A stretch of 29,453 nt of DNA from Sanguinoderma infundibulare (Eukaryota > Basidiomycota > Agaricomycetes > Polyporales > Polyporaceae), in the NCBI GenBank assembly GCA_032821775.1, contig JAVLRN010000037.1:1-29453 (forward strand), written 5' to 3'. The position numbers were made by a program, and so were the translations under genes. Of the stretch, positions 6,932 to 15,100 are shown one piece after another (position 1 is the first letter of the stretch; each line of letters starts with the position of its first letter). Below the pieces are notes generated by a model. It had not been told where the DNA came from. It saw only the letters and a program-made list of their open reading frames with translations, and did no database searches.

Positions 6932-9550
6932 TTAGAAACTTTTAATTTCATTAATATGAAAAGATTTGGTGCTTACGAAGTTATTATTTTGGTCATAAAT
7001 TAACTGTCTTTTATTATTAGTAACACTTAATGTATATATTTCATCTTTAATTAGTATTTTTCCAGTACTTATATCTTTATACCAAATTTCATTTGGTGAT
7101 TGAATAGAACTACCCAATTTAAGTAACTTTTTTAAGGAATTAAAATTAATAGGGTTTTTTAATCCCTTAACTCTAACAATCTCATAATTAGAAGTTTTAC
7201 CCCCATATACCTTAGGACTTAAAAATACCGCTTCATCAAAAATATGTTCTAATTTAAATTGACCTAGTTCATTACCAACATATTTCAAAGGTAAAGGTTT
7301 ATCAGTACTAATACTATCGGTATCTGAATAATAAATAATAATATCCTCCATATTTTTAAAATAACTCATATACACTCTAGCCCCAGCAGTAATTGTAGCT
7401 GCGATAGCAATATTAGTTAAAGAATTTTTAAATTTAGCGGGTAAATCCTCAATTAATTCATTTTCAGAAGAATAAGATATTAAATCTTTACCGTAACTTA
7501 AAGGAATAATATCTTTAATAGTAGCTACTTCAATTAGCTTATTCAAGTTACTACTATCTGTAATAATGTGTCGATCTAAGTTAGGATTCATACCAAATCG
7601 CCCATATAAACTATTAAGGAATAATTTACTAATTGTATAAGCACTAGAATATTTATCACTATTTTTTTTCATGTTGTAATAAAAATCAACATATTCATTA
7701 AAAATGTGTTTACATTCAAAGTGTATACACTTTTTATATTTAAATCTATAACCTAATTCAAGAGCTCTATTTATTTCAATAGAAGTGTAAACACCTCTCC
7801 AATAACCTGTTGGAGCAACAGTTTTACCATTTATTTTATGTAATAGTAAAGGAGCTTTTATATTTTCTGGGCAATATACATCAACATCAACAAAACTAAA
7901 TTTATTACAATCTTTAATTATACTTTCTATTAAATTAGAATTACCATCAATTAAAGTAGGTTGTCCTACTGGCATTTTAAAAAATTTCATAATGTAAGCA
8001 TATAGTGAATTAATATCATAATAATAGATTTTTTTACCATATGGTATATAAACATCTACAGCACCTCCAAAGTAAGAATTTTTAATGAATTTGTAAATTT
8101 CACCGGTAATATTAGCTATTTTTAAATCATCAGTCATAAAGTGGCTTCTAAAGTTAGCAAAAGCTAAGGATGATAGTGAAGGATATTTACTTCCATTTAC
8201 TCTAGTAACTTCAAAGTTTTCTTTGAAAAATTTATCTAAAATATCATAAAGAACTTTACAGTCATTATTACAATAAACCTCTACCTCATTTTTTAAATTC
8301 CAGGGTACATATTTGTATTTAGCGGAATATTCTCTATATTGTGCTTCAGTAATTTTACCAAAATATTTTATATCTGGCACAATTCCTTCATAATTTAAAT
8401 TTTGAGGAGTTACAAAGTCATAAGGGAATAAACCTTTACTTTCAACATCAAACTGGTTAGATAATTTACTTAATGAAGAAGGTAACATTAAGTAAGAGTC
8501 TCTAAAATACAACTTATACTTACCATTATTATATTTAAATTTTATATTTACAAATTTACCGTCATTCATTACTATTTCCAAGTTTTCAGATAATTGATTT
8601 AAAATATCTAATAAAAATACACCATCAAAATTACTAAAATTATGGAGATATATTTTATAACCATCATACTTTCTTGTCATTAAGCTTTTTATAGCGGTAA
8701 CTAACATTTGTGTTGAGTTTTCGTAATTGCTCAAATAAAAGTAAAAATAATTTTTACCATCATAAATACTTAAGGCATAGGGAATTAGTATATCATTATA
8801 TCTATAAGTTTCTAAATCCATTGTTATGAATTTTTCAATTGAAAATGCTCGGGCTTTTAATTTCTTAATAATTGGGAAATTATAAAATTTTTCTTTATAA
8901 TCTAAGTATCCATCCTTAAAATATTTTACTTGGTCTTTAATAGACCTTTTGAAAGTACCTAGGTTATTAATATCTAATAATTCATCAGTAAAGGATATAA
9001 CAGTTTTATTATTCAATCTATAATCAATTAACATTTTATTTTTATTAAATTTTATATGGTAAACACCTCTAGAATTTCTCTTATAAACTACAGCTTCTTT
9101 ATCTTGTAGGATGAAATCTACACCACCCCAATCAAAAAGATCCATAGTCATTGGAAAATTGTAAGAACCTATATTTAATAAATTAACCCAATTTTTTTTT
9201 AATTTAGTAGAAGTTGGTTTATTTAAAATAGTTCTATTATTTACAATTTCATCACCCACAAATTTATAATTTATAATAATATCTTCAATTTTGAAACCTT
9301 TATAATTCTCTTCTTTAAGAAGCCAATGTTCAATAAAAACATCTTTTAGATCATAAATAGTTGATTTATTTACCCTTTGTAAAGTAGAAATACTTCTAAT
9401 TAGATTATCTGTAGTTTTAATTTTAAAAATTACCAAAACATATTTATCATCTTCTAAAGAAGAAATGATAGTATTATTAAATTTTACTAAAGCCAGTATA
9501 ATTTCTGTATTTGTTATTAATTTATTTTTAGGTTTAATTATATTACCCAT
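6932..9550 (-). CDS. dpo: Protein-primed family B DNA polymerase of linear mitochondrial plasmid type
   Basis: The 872-residue protein replicates linear plasmid DNA by protein priming. The 3'-5' exonuclease motifs are intact: ExoI DLET (245-248), ExoII HNFSNFD (303-309), ExoIII YCNND (426-430). Polymerase motifs follow: A DINSLYAYIM (512-521), B KLFLNSLYGRFG (642-653), C YYSDTDS (740-746, two catalytic Asp), and the KxY motif KVYGG (about 780). The N-terminal 240 residues have no recognised motif; in related plasmids this part can supply the terminal protein. Start is the ATG at 9550 (MGNIIKPKNK); the stop is TAA. No UGA codons interrupt it. All motifs are intact, so it could be active. It lies after orf632 with a tRNA-like sequence between them. 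Confidence 0.93.
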   Translation of the reverse strand: MGNIIKPKNKLITNTEIILALVKFNNTIISSLEDDKYVLVIFKIKTTDNLIRSISTLQRVNKSTIYDLKDVFIEHWLLKEENYKGFKIEDIIINYKFVGDEIVNNRTILNKPTSTKLKKNWVNLLNIGSYNFPMTMDLFDWGGVDFILQDKEAVVYKRNSRGVYHIKFNKNKMLIDYRLNNKTVISFTDELLDINNLGTFKRSIKDQVKYFKDGYLDYKEKFYNFPIIKKLKARAFSIEKFITMDLETYRYNDILIPYALSIYDGKNYFYFYLSNYENSTQMLVTAIKSLMTRKYDGYKIYLHNFSNFDGVFLLDILNQLSENLEIVMNDGKFVNIKFKYNNGKYKLYFRDSYLMLPSSLSKLSNQFDVESKGLFPYDFVTPQNLNYEGIVPDIKYFGKITEAQYREYSAKYKYVPWNLKNEVEVYCNNDCKVLYDILDKFFKENFEVTRVNGSKYPSLSSLAFANFRSHFMTDDLKIANITGEIYKFIKNSYFGGAVDVYIPYGKKIYYYDINSLYAYIMKFFKMPVGQPTLIDGNSNLIESIIKDCNKFSFVDVDVYCPENIKAPLLLHKINGKTVAPTGYWRGVYTSIEINRALELGYRFKYKKCIHFECKHIFNEYVDFYYNMKKNSDKYSSAYTISKLFLNSLYGRFGMNPNLDRHIITDSSNLNKLIEVATIKDIIPLSYGKDLISYSSENELIEDLPAKFKNSLTNIAIAATITAGARVYMSYFKNMEDIIIYYSDTDSISTDKPLPLKYVGNELGQFKLEHIFDEAVFLSPKVYGGKTSNYEIVRVKGLKNPINFNSLKKLLKLGSSIQSPNEIWYKDISTGKILIKDEIYTLSVTNNKRQLIYDQNNNFVSTKSFHINEIKSF

Positions 9551-9582
9551 ATCGACTATTAAGATAAGGGTTTTTTTTGTTT

Positions 9583-9655
9583 TGGTACACCTTGCTGGAC
9601 TCTAACCTGCATCCGGATTATAAAATCCTGGTTTTAACAATTAAACTAAAGGTTA
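9583..9655 (-). pseudogene. tRNA-like sequence between two plasmid genes
   Basis: Read on the - strand it has TAACCTT-TA, a D arm GTTT/AAAC, an anticodon-like hairpin (CAGGA-TTTTATAA-TCCGG or GGATT/AATCC), a T arm GCAGG-TTAGAGT-CCAGC with one mismatch, and AAGGTGT followed by A-CCA. Five of seven acceptor pairs form; the two outermost do not. The anticodon loop is eight bases, or four if the other pairing forms, and the variable region is short. So this is a degenerate or mimic tRNA rather than a working one. It sits between the orf632 stop and the polymerase start and could act as a processing signal. A genuine tRNA reading cannot be assigned. Confidence 0.4.
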
Positions 9656-9693
9656 TAGGGGGTAATTTATTATTAATGAGGGGCTACTTAAAT

Positions 9694-11592
9694 TTATTTA
9701 TTTAATTCTTTTGAAATTTCAAGCATCAAATCTTTATACCATTTTATATATTCATATTCAGTAACTATATAAGCTGTGTCCTTTCTTATTAGTTCATGAA
9801 CATAATTAGGATATAATGGTATACCCATACTTAACATAGCTATAGATCTGTTTTCTTTTACCCTAATTAATAAATATTTTAATACATCTTCTGAACATAT
9901 TAATCTTAAGTCGTTAGGATTATTATTATACACCTGTGAATGAGCATATAAACTAGGATCACTTATAATTGCTGTTTTTAAGTGAGGAGATAAATTAAAG
10001 TCATTCCATATCTCATCGAAATTTTTAATTCTTAAATTTAAAAAATCAGTTATTTGATCATAAGAATCAAAGACTTGAGATCTTTGAATCTCAAATTCAT
10101 AATCAAATAATTTGTACTTATAATCACAAAATGTTATATGAAAACCAAATAAATTAACATGCGCAAATCTTTCTTGCCTATTTGTTACACCTTCTTGTTC
10201 TCTTATTTTAAGAGATATATAATTTTTAATTTGTTCATGTAAAGAAATAGTTGAATTAGGTTTTAATGTTCCACCACTAGTACTACTAATAAAATTATTA
10301 ATTTTATTAATTAATATTTGATTATTATTAGTATCTAATACAGGATAAAATTCAATAAATCTTAATAAATCCAATAATGAAGAACATTTACTTTTACCAC
10401 TTAATAATAAAAAGTGAATGTTATAATCTTTACTTTCATCATATATACCATAATCATATATACCATTAAATAATACAGGATGACCAAATAATCTTTGGTA
10501 ATCTAAGTATATAGTAGAATATTTTCTTAAATAAGGAAAATTATTTATATCATTTTCTAATAAATATTTATTGAACAGAGATGTTTTTATAGCTTTTTTT
10601 AATACTAATTTAAGTTGACAATCTACTGTATCTGGTACATAACATCCTAAGCTTCTAATATGTTCTAAAAATTTTATATTATTCCAGAATGAACAATTAT
10701 TATATACATATTCAACGTAATTATGGGTATGTCCTAAATAAACACTTATATAAGGGGATACAACAGAGTTAATAGGTTGAACCGCATTTTCGGTTGTATT
10801 TGCCTGATTATTAAGTTGATTATTATGCTGTGCATTTGAATTTGAATTTGAATCTGAACCAGGTTGTATATTTGCTTGGTTATTCGTTTGTACATTAGTT
10901 TGTACATTAGTTTGCACATTACTATTAGATGGTGTACTTTCATTTGGTTGACAATAAATAACATTAAATAATTTTATGTAATTTAAATTAATAAAATTAT
11001 TAAATATAAAAATAATAGGGAATGATAATAGAATAATTACTTGAAATAAAGCTAATTTTGTAGTTTTATTTACATCTAATTCATAGTTATATTTATTAAG
11101 ATTAACATACATATAATTTAGGTATATAAAAAAAATTAAAGTATTTTCAAATAAGAAAAATTCATAGAAAGATTCACCAAAATAACTAAAATAGAATGAA
11201 AATATTCTTATTAATACTAAAATACTCATTATTATTAATCCGATATTAAATAACAAATAAGAGATAAAATAATGATATACACTCATATCATCTTTGATTT
11301 TTTTAATGAAGAATGGTATACCTTTTATTAATATTGTAGTTATCCTACATAATAAATTGAATTTCAAAAATAAAGCATAAATTAAACCTAATGTTAATAA
11401 CAATATCTTTATAGACAAAGGTAAATTTAAAGACATAAATATATCTTGTCTTACAAATAATGTTATGGTACCTAATATCATTAATAATAAACCTATTATT
11501 ATACTATTTATTAATGCCCCGGTTCTTAACCTAATTATTTTATAATAATAATTAATGAATTTATAAAAATAAAATTTTAAAAATTTTAACAT
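9694..11592 (-). CDS. Plasmid-encoded multi-pass membrane protein of unknown function (orf632)
   Basis: The 632-residue protein is not recognised. The N-terminal third has about five membrane helices (about 26-47, 58-79, 108-135, 148-163, 180-205). A Gln/Asn/Ser-rich linker follows (about 215-272) with a threefold NVQT repeat. The C-terminal 350 residues are soluble-looking and mixed in charge. A diverged second copy lies on the + strand at 23790-25598. Shared blocks (KFNLLCRI, KGIPFFIK, VIYC, LVLKKA) show that the family is real and that the N-terminal membrane part is the best conserved. It starts at ATG 11592 and ends in TAA, with GGGGG at 9658-9662 (C5 on the coding strand) after it. It is probably co-transcribed with the polymerase downstream. 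Terminal protein, replisome membrane anchor or nutrient/export function are only guesses. Confidence 0.75.
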   Translation of the reverse strand: MLKFLKFYFYKFINYYYKIIRLRTGALINSIIIGLLLMILGTITLFVRQDIFMSLNLPLSIKILLLTLGLIYALFLKFNLLCRITTILIKGIPFFIKKIKDDMSVYHYFISYLLFNIGLIIMSILVLIRIFSFYFSYFGESFYEFFLFENTLIFFIYLNYMYVNLNKYNYELDVNKTTKLALFQVIILLSFPIIFIFNNFINLNYIKLFNVIYCQPNESTPSNSNVQTNVQTNVQTNNQANIQPGSDSNSNSNAQHNNQLNNQANTTENAVQPINSVVSPYISVYLGHTHNYVEYVYNNCSFWNNIKFLEHIRSLGCYVPDTVDCQLKLVLKKAIKTSLFNKYLLENDINNFPYLRKYSTIYLDYQRLFGHPVLFNGIYDYGIYDESKDYNIHFLLLSGKSKCSSLLDLLRFIEFYPVLDTNNNQILINKINNFISSTSGGTLKPNSTISLHEQIKNYISLKIREQEGVTNRQERFAHVNLFGFHITFCDYKYKLFDYEFEIQRSQVFDSYDQITDFLNLRIKNFDEIWNDFNLSPHLKTAIISDPSLYAHSQVYNNNPNDLRLICSEDVLKYLLIRVKENRSIAMLSMGIPLYPNYVHELIRKDTAYIVTEYEYIKWYKDLMLEISKELNK

Positions 11593-11683
11593 CGTATAAC
11601 CTTATAAAAAATTTTAGAATAAGTTATTATTTAATTTATGTTAATTACTTATTAAAACTAACATATTAGTATATATAAATTTA

Positions 11684-11702
11684 TTTTTTTAATTAGAATA
11701 GA
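11684..11702 (-). promoter_or_regulatory. Element upstream of orf632 shared with orf341 upstream region
   Basis: TTTTTTTAATTAGAATAGA (19 bases, + strand) at 11684-11702 is identical to 13113-13131. It contains the same TAGAATAGA core as the 22-bp element, and lies 92 bases before the orf632 start; the 13123 copy lies 89 before the orf341 start. Similar spacing supports a promoter or RNA 5'-end signal. This is inferred from repetition only. Confidence 0.5.
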
Positions 11703-11834
11703 TTTATATATAAAACCTTTTAATCTCTATCTAAATAACAGGTTGAAAAACAATTATTTAAGATATGGCGTAGCTTGAGTAATATTAAAAATTGAGGATA
11801 TATTAAAAAAAACAACACAACAAAATAATTGGTT

Positions 11835-13034
11835 CTATAAATATAGATACAATAAAACAAAAATACCATTTAAGATAACGGGAAATAAAATATTTTTTAA
11901 ATAAAAATCCATATATAAACGTTTTAAATCAACTTTAGAGTATGCAATATTTTCTTTTTCCTTAAACCAATTACGTAAGTAATTTGGTAAATATAAAGGT
12001 GTAGTTATTCACCTATTTAAGTATAATATTAATACAGTTAATTCAATTAATAAATATAATATATATATAAAACCAAATATAATATAATAATATAATATAG
12101 TTTTATAACTTATATAAAAACTTAAAATAGTTAAAAATAATAAGTGAATAAAACCTAAGAAATAATATTTTAAATCAATTTTTATAATCTCATTAAATTT
12201 ATTATTATTATTATTATTATTACTAATATTATTATTATTATTATTATTAAATACACTAAAATATCTATTATTCAATTTGAATTTATTTTTTAAAGTAGAT
12301 AAACCCAATAAAATAAAACTTTCATCTGATGGTTTACCACCATCTATTAATCTAATAACAATATTTTTATTAACATTAAATAAACAAAAAGTAATAATTG
12401 GTGCATAAACAATCATAAATAGTTTAATATGTCTACTTCGCGCTAATAGCCAATCTAGTTTATCTCTATCAGTTTTAAGAAAATCTAAAGTTCTCATTGG
12501 ATAAGCATGTTCTACGTATTTATTTACTAACACTTTATAAAATATACCTGCACTAATAATTTGTACAGTCCCAATACCCATAGTTAAAGGTGTAAAAGCA
12601 GTATATTCTATATTTTTCAATATATTTATAGCATTATTAATATTAAAATCACCAAAATTACCTAAAGGTTTAATAGGATCAAATTTATCATACATTCCTT
12701 TAAATTCTTCAAAAGAAGGATAATTCTTTATTGGAAAAATAGATGATGATTTATTTTCTACAGATTTTTCTATTATTTTATCAACAACATTACCTTTTGT
12801 AGCTTTTACTAAAATTTGTGAGAAAAAATCACTAAATTGATCTTTAACTAAGTTATTAAAACTATTAAATATTTTTACTGGATAAAGTGATTCTGTTGGT
12901 TCATAATTAGGAAATAACTCTGCAAAAGGTGTTGATTCATTAAATAAATTTTCATTCATTTCTTCCATTGAATTATTAAAATTGTCAATGTTTTTTCTTA
13001 CTATTACTAAAGCTCCTTCATTAGCATTTTCCAC
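11835..13034 (-). CDS. Plasmid-encoded membrane protein orf341, extending to 399 residues if UGA is Trp
   Basis: The frame starts at ATG 13034 and meets UGA at 12009-12011 after 341 residues. The same frame then stays open for another 57 codons to TAG at 11835-11837, reading NR-W-ITTPLYLPNYLRNWF and ending in a further membrane helix (NILFPVILNGIFVLLYLYL). The protein has a soluble, mostly polar N-terminal region (1-140), helices at about 146-168, 204-222, 290-310 and 315-338, and a poly-Asn tract at 263-278 encoded by an AAT repeat. I recognise no family. It is the first gene of the plasmid block. The extension looks coding, so the gene probably evolved where UGA means Trp. If UGA stops here, the last membrane helix is lost. 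Confidence 0.65.
12198..12250. repeat. ATT/AAT trinucleotide microsatellite inside orf341
   Basis: Two runs of (ATT)n on the + strand, split by ACTAAT, encode seven plus seven Asn on the - strand (residues 263-278). The repeat is in frame, so length changes by unit would not break the gene. It separates the second and third membrane helices and probably forms a flexible loop. Confidence 0.8.
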
Positions 13035-13112
13035 AACATTCGTATCTAAATTATTTATGTTATTGTTTAATAAAACATTATTTTTTATGATATAGTTAAA
13101 ACATAAAAAATG

Positions 13113-13144
13113 TTTTTTTAATTAGAATAGAATACGTCTATCAA
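13113..13144 (-). promoter_or_regulatory. Upstream element of orf341 (22-bp element copy 2 plus T-run)
   Basis: This site joins both repeats: TTTTTTTAATTAGAATAGA (13113-13131) is shared with 11684-11702, and the overlapping 22 bases 13123-13144 are shared with 6811-6832. It lies 89 bases upstream of the orf341 start. It is the longest version of the putative plasmid promoter. Confidence 0.5.
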
Positions 13145-13539
13145 AAGTAGTCCTTAAATATTAAATAAGTAAAAACAGTATTTTCAAAACCTAAAATGGA
13201 TAGAAACCTAAATATAAGTTATTAATCCCACTAAAAATAAAAAAAAAAATACGGCAATACTAATAAATAAAGAACAATTAAATATTTATAAATAGTAAGT
13301 TAATATCGATAAATAAAACTTAATCCTACCTAATAACAAAATAATCTAAAAAATAATTATTAAGCTAAAAATAAATAAATAAATAATAAGTACATAAAAA
13401 GAAATACTTAAAAGAGATAGCCATAGGACATGCCTTCTCTTCATAAGGACGTGTATAAAAAGATAATACCTAGCCAATTGCTATATTTTTATATTAAATT
13501 ATAAATAAGCAAATCGAATATAAAAGGGTCTGAAAAAAA
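13145..13539. other. Spacer between plasmid block and trnG, no gene seen
   Basis: The 395 bases are AT-rich with no ORF or tRNA. A possible hairpin pairs AAGAGA (about 13411) with TCTCTT (about 13436) around ATAGCCATAGGACATGCCT. No RNase P RNA motif was convincing. Confidence 0.5.
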
Positions 13540-13611
13540 ACGAGTATAGTTAAGTTGGTATAACTTCTACCTTCCAAGTAGTTATCATCAGTTCGAATCT
13601 GATTACTCGTA
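13540..13611 (+). tRNA. trnG: tRNA-Gly (UCC)
   Basis: The acceptor stem ACGAGTA/TACTCGT is perfect. The anticodon loop CTTCCAA gives UCC. The T arm is ATCAG-TTCGAAT-CTGAT. It reads GGN glycine codons. Confidence 0.94.
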
Positions 13612-13730
13612 ATATTCACATATATTATATACCTATAATTTTATTATTTAATAAAAAAAATTAATCACCTTATTTTTAATTAAAATTAAATAATAATATA
13701 TTTATTTAAATATTAATATATAATTTTTAT

Positions 13731-13804
13731 AGGAGCGTAGTATAATTAGGTTAGTATAATGATTTCCAAAATCACTGATAGGTGTTCGATTCACCTCGCT
13801 CTTG
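13731..13804 (+). tRNA. trnW: tRNA-Trp (CCA)
   Basis: The acceptor AGGAGCG pairs with CGCTCTT (one G:U). The anticodon loop TTCCAAA gives CCA, so as written it reads UGG only. The T arm is AGGTG-TTCGATT-CACCT. Many fungal mitochondria have UCA here, which also reads UGA. A CCA anticodon fits the core genes, where all Trp codons I checked are UGG, but not the intron and plasmid ORFs that carry in-frame UGA. Confidence 0.92.
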
Positions 13805-13822
13805 TTTATTTCTAAAAAAAAA

Positions 13823-13895
13823 GGGCCCTTAACTTAATTGGTAGAGTACCTAATTGTCAGTTAGGATGGTCCCAGTTCAAATCTGGAAGGGCTCG
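13823..13895 (+). tRNA. trnD: tRNA-Asp (GUC)
   Basis: The acceptor GGGCCCT pairs with AGGGCTC. The anticodon stem CCTAA/TTAGG closes loop TTGTCAG, anticodon GUC. The T arm CCCAG-TTCAAAT-CTGGA carries one weak pair. Confidence 0.93.
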
Positions 13896-13993
13896 GAAAA
13901 AAATCGTTATTAAATTAAAAGACTAACTTATTTTAAGTCTTTAAAACGCAAACGTGTGTATACTATCAAAAACAAACCATTGTATTATTTAGT

Positions 13994-14215
13994 ATGTTAG
14001 CAGCAGCAAAATATATAGGAGCAGGGTTAGCTTGTTCAGGTTTAATTGGAGCTGGAGCTGGAATTGGATTAATTTTCTCAGCTTTAATCGCATCGACAGC
14101 TAGAAATCCTCAAATAAGAGGACAATTATTCGGATATGCAATATTAGGATTCGCTTTAGCAGAAGCTACAGGATTATTCTCTTTAATGATTGCATTCTTA
14201 TTATTATACTCATAA
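13994..14215 (+). CDS. atp9: ATP synthase F0 subunit 9 (c-ring)
   Basis: The 73-residue subunit c forms the rotating proton-carrying ring of ATP synthase. It has two membrane helices joined by the polar loop [11 protein letters not shown]. The first helix carries the glycine-rich packing stretch [14 protein letters not shown], and the second carries the proton-binding Glu in [11 protein letters not shown]. Length (73-74) is exact for fungal ATP9. It starts at ATG 13994 ([11 protein letters not shown]) and ends in TAA. It lies between trnD and trnC. Confidence 0.97.
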   Translation: MLAAAKYIGAGLACSGLIGAGAGIGLIFSALIASTARNPQIRGQLFGYAILGFALAEATGLFSLMIAFLLLYS

Positions 14216-14287
14216 TAAATTAAACTATAGAACAAAAACCAAAACAAAATGTAACCAACCTTATGTTTTGTTTGGGTCTAATATAAG

Positions 14288-14312
14288 AGGGGGGTTAGAT
14301 ATAACCCTTTTA
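14288..14312 (+). terminator. Hairpin after atp9
   Basis: GGGTTA-GATA-TAACCC forms a six-pair stem about 75 bases after the atp9 stop, preceded by a G run and followed by TTTTAG. It may mark an RNA 3' end, by analogy with the hairpin after atp8. The role is inferred. Confidence 0.35.
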
Positions 14313-14415
14313 GAATAAAATAAAAAAAAAATAAAAATAAAAAAACAATTTTTTACCTTGTTATAAGCAAAGCATAAAATGATATTTTAAAATTTAATAA
14401 AACAAAGATAATAAT

Positions 14416-14490
14416 AGAGTTATGCTTACAGTTGGTTTCTGTAGTAAATTTGCAAAATTTATCGTAAGGTTCGATTCCTTCTTAACTCTC
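14416..14490 (+). tRNA. trnC: tRNA-Cys (GCA)
   Basis: The acceptor AGAGTTA/TAACTCT is perfect. The anticodon stem TAAAT/ATTTA closes loop TTGCAAA, anticodon GCA. The T arm has four firm pairs (AAGG-TTCGATT-CCTT). Confidence 0.92.
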
Positions 14491-14500
14491 GTAAAAAAAA

Positions 14501-14571
14501 ATTCTCTTAGTTTAATGGCAGAACATCATTCTTCTAAAATGTCAATTTTGGTTCGATTCCAAAAGAGAATG
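14501..14571 (+). tRNA. trnR: tRNA-Arg (UCU)
   Basis: The acceptor ATTCTCT/AGAGAAT is perfect. The anticodon loop CTTCTAA gives UCU for AGR codons. The T arm is TTTGG-TTCGATT-CCAAA. It starts 11 bases after trnC. Confidence 0.93.
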
Positions 14572-14803
14572 AAAATAAAATTAGTAAAAATAAACTAATT
14601 CGTTACAATGTAAAAAAATAAATAAATAAATTAATAAATAGTTATTATGTATACCATTATGTTTATAATGAGCCTATATCTTTAATAAATAAAGTAAGAG
14701 CCAACAAGAATATATTAAATATTTTTACTGGACATATTTATATCATAAAAAAAAAGTACGAAAGTACTAAAATGACAATTAAAATTTAAAAAAATAAAAA
14801 CAG

Positions 14804-15100
14804 ATGATTCAATACGATTTATTAATACAAATAGCTAATATAATCATCAATTTAATAGATGTTTTATTAGTTTTATTACCTATATTACTTTCAGTAGCTT
14901 TTATGACTATCATAGAAAGAAAACAATTAGCAGCACATCAACGAAGAGTAGGACCCAACACTGTAGGTTACTACGGAATACTTCAACCATTTGCTGATGC
15001 TTTAAAATTAATAGTGAAAGAAACAATTATACCCTCACAATCAAATAAAGTATTATTTTATTTAGCACCGGTATCTACTTTAATCTTTAGTTTATTAGGT
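14804..15100 (+). CDS. nad1: NADH dehydrogenase subunit 1, exon 1
   Basis: Exon 1 encodes residues 1-99 of ND1, the complex I subunit that forms the quinone-entry chamber. The signature FMTIIERKQLAAHQRRVGPNTVGYYGILQPFADALKL is present, with the conserved Arg/Glu cluster. The exon ends STLIFSLLG|, and the protein continues WGIIPFGEG in exon 2. The boundary is set after GGT, which gives the terminal U of a group I 5' exon. The next codon in line is a TAA in the intron. The joined protein is 338 residues, normal for fungi. Confidence 0.95.

Larger units (their letters stand above)
6186..13144 (-). mobile_element. Integrated linear mitochondrial plasmid (invertron-like) block
   Basis: Four - strand genes in a row lie between + strand core genes: orf341/399, orf632, a family B DNA polymerase and a QT-repeat protein. 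A protein-primed DNA polymerase is the hallmark of linear mitochondrial plasmids of fungi, which replicate with a terminal protein and can integrate into mtDNA. I see no long terminal inverted repeats, and the plasmid RNA polymerase usual in these elements is missing, so the insertion is partial or of a variant type. The limits are set by the outermost plasmid-associated signals: a C5 motif at 6186-6190 and the 22-bp element at 13123-13144. The true junctions are unknown. Confidence 0.75.

Noticed and set aside
10746..10964. 72-residue - strand ORF inside orf632 in another frame
   Set aside because: It overlaps the Q/N-rich repeat coding region; its I-Q-I-Q pattern is a by-product of that repeat.
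13381..13500. Possible RNase P RNA in the spacer before trnG
   Set aside because: The conserved P4 strands could not be matched; only a short hairpin is visible.
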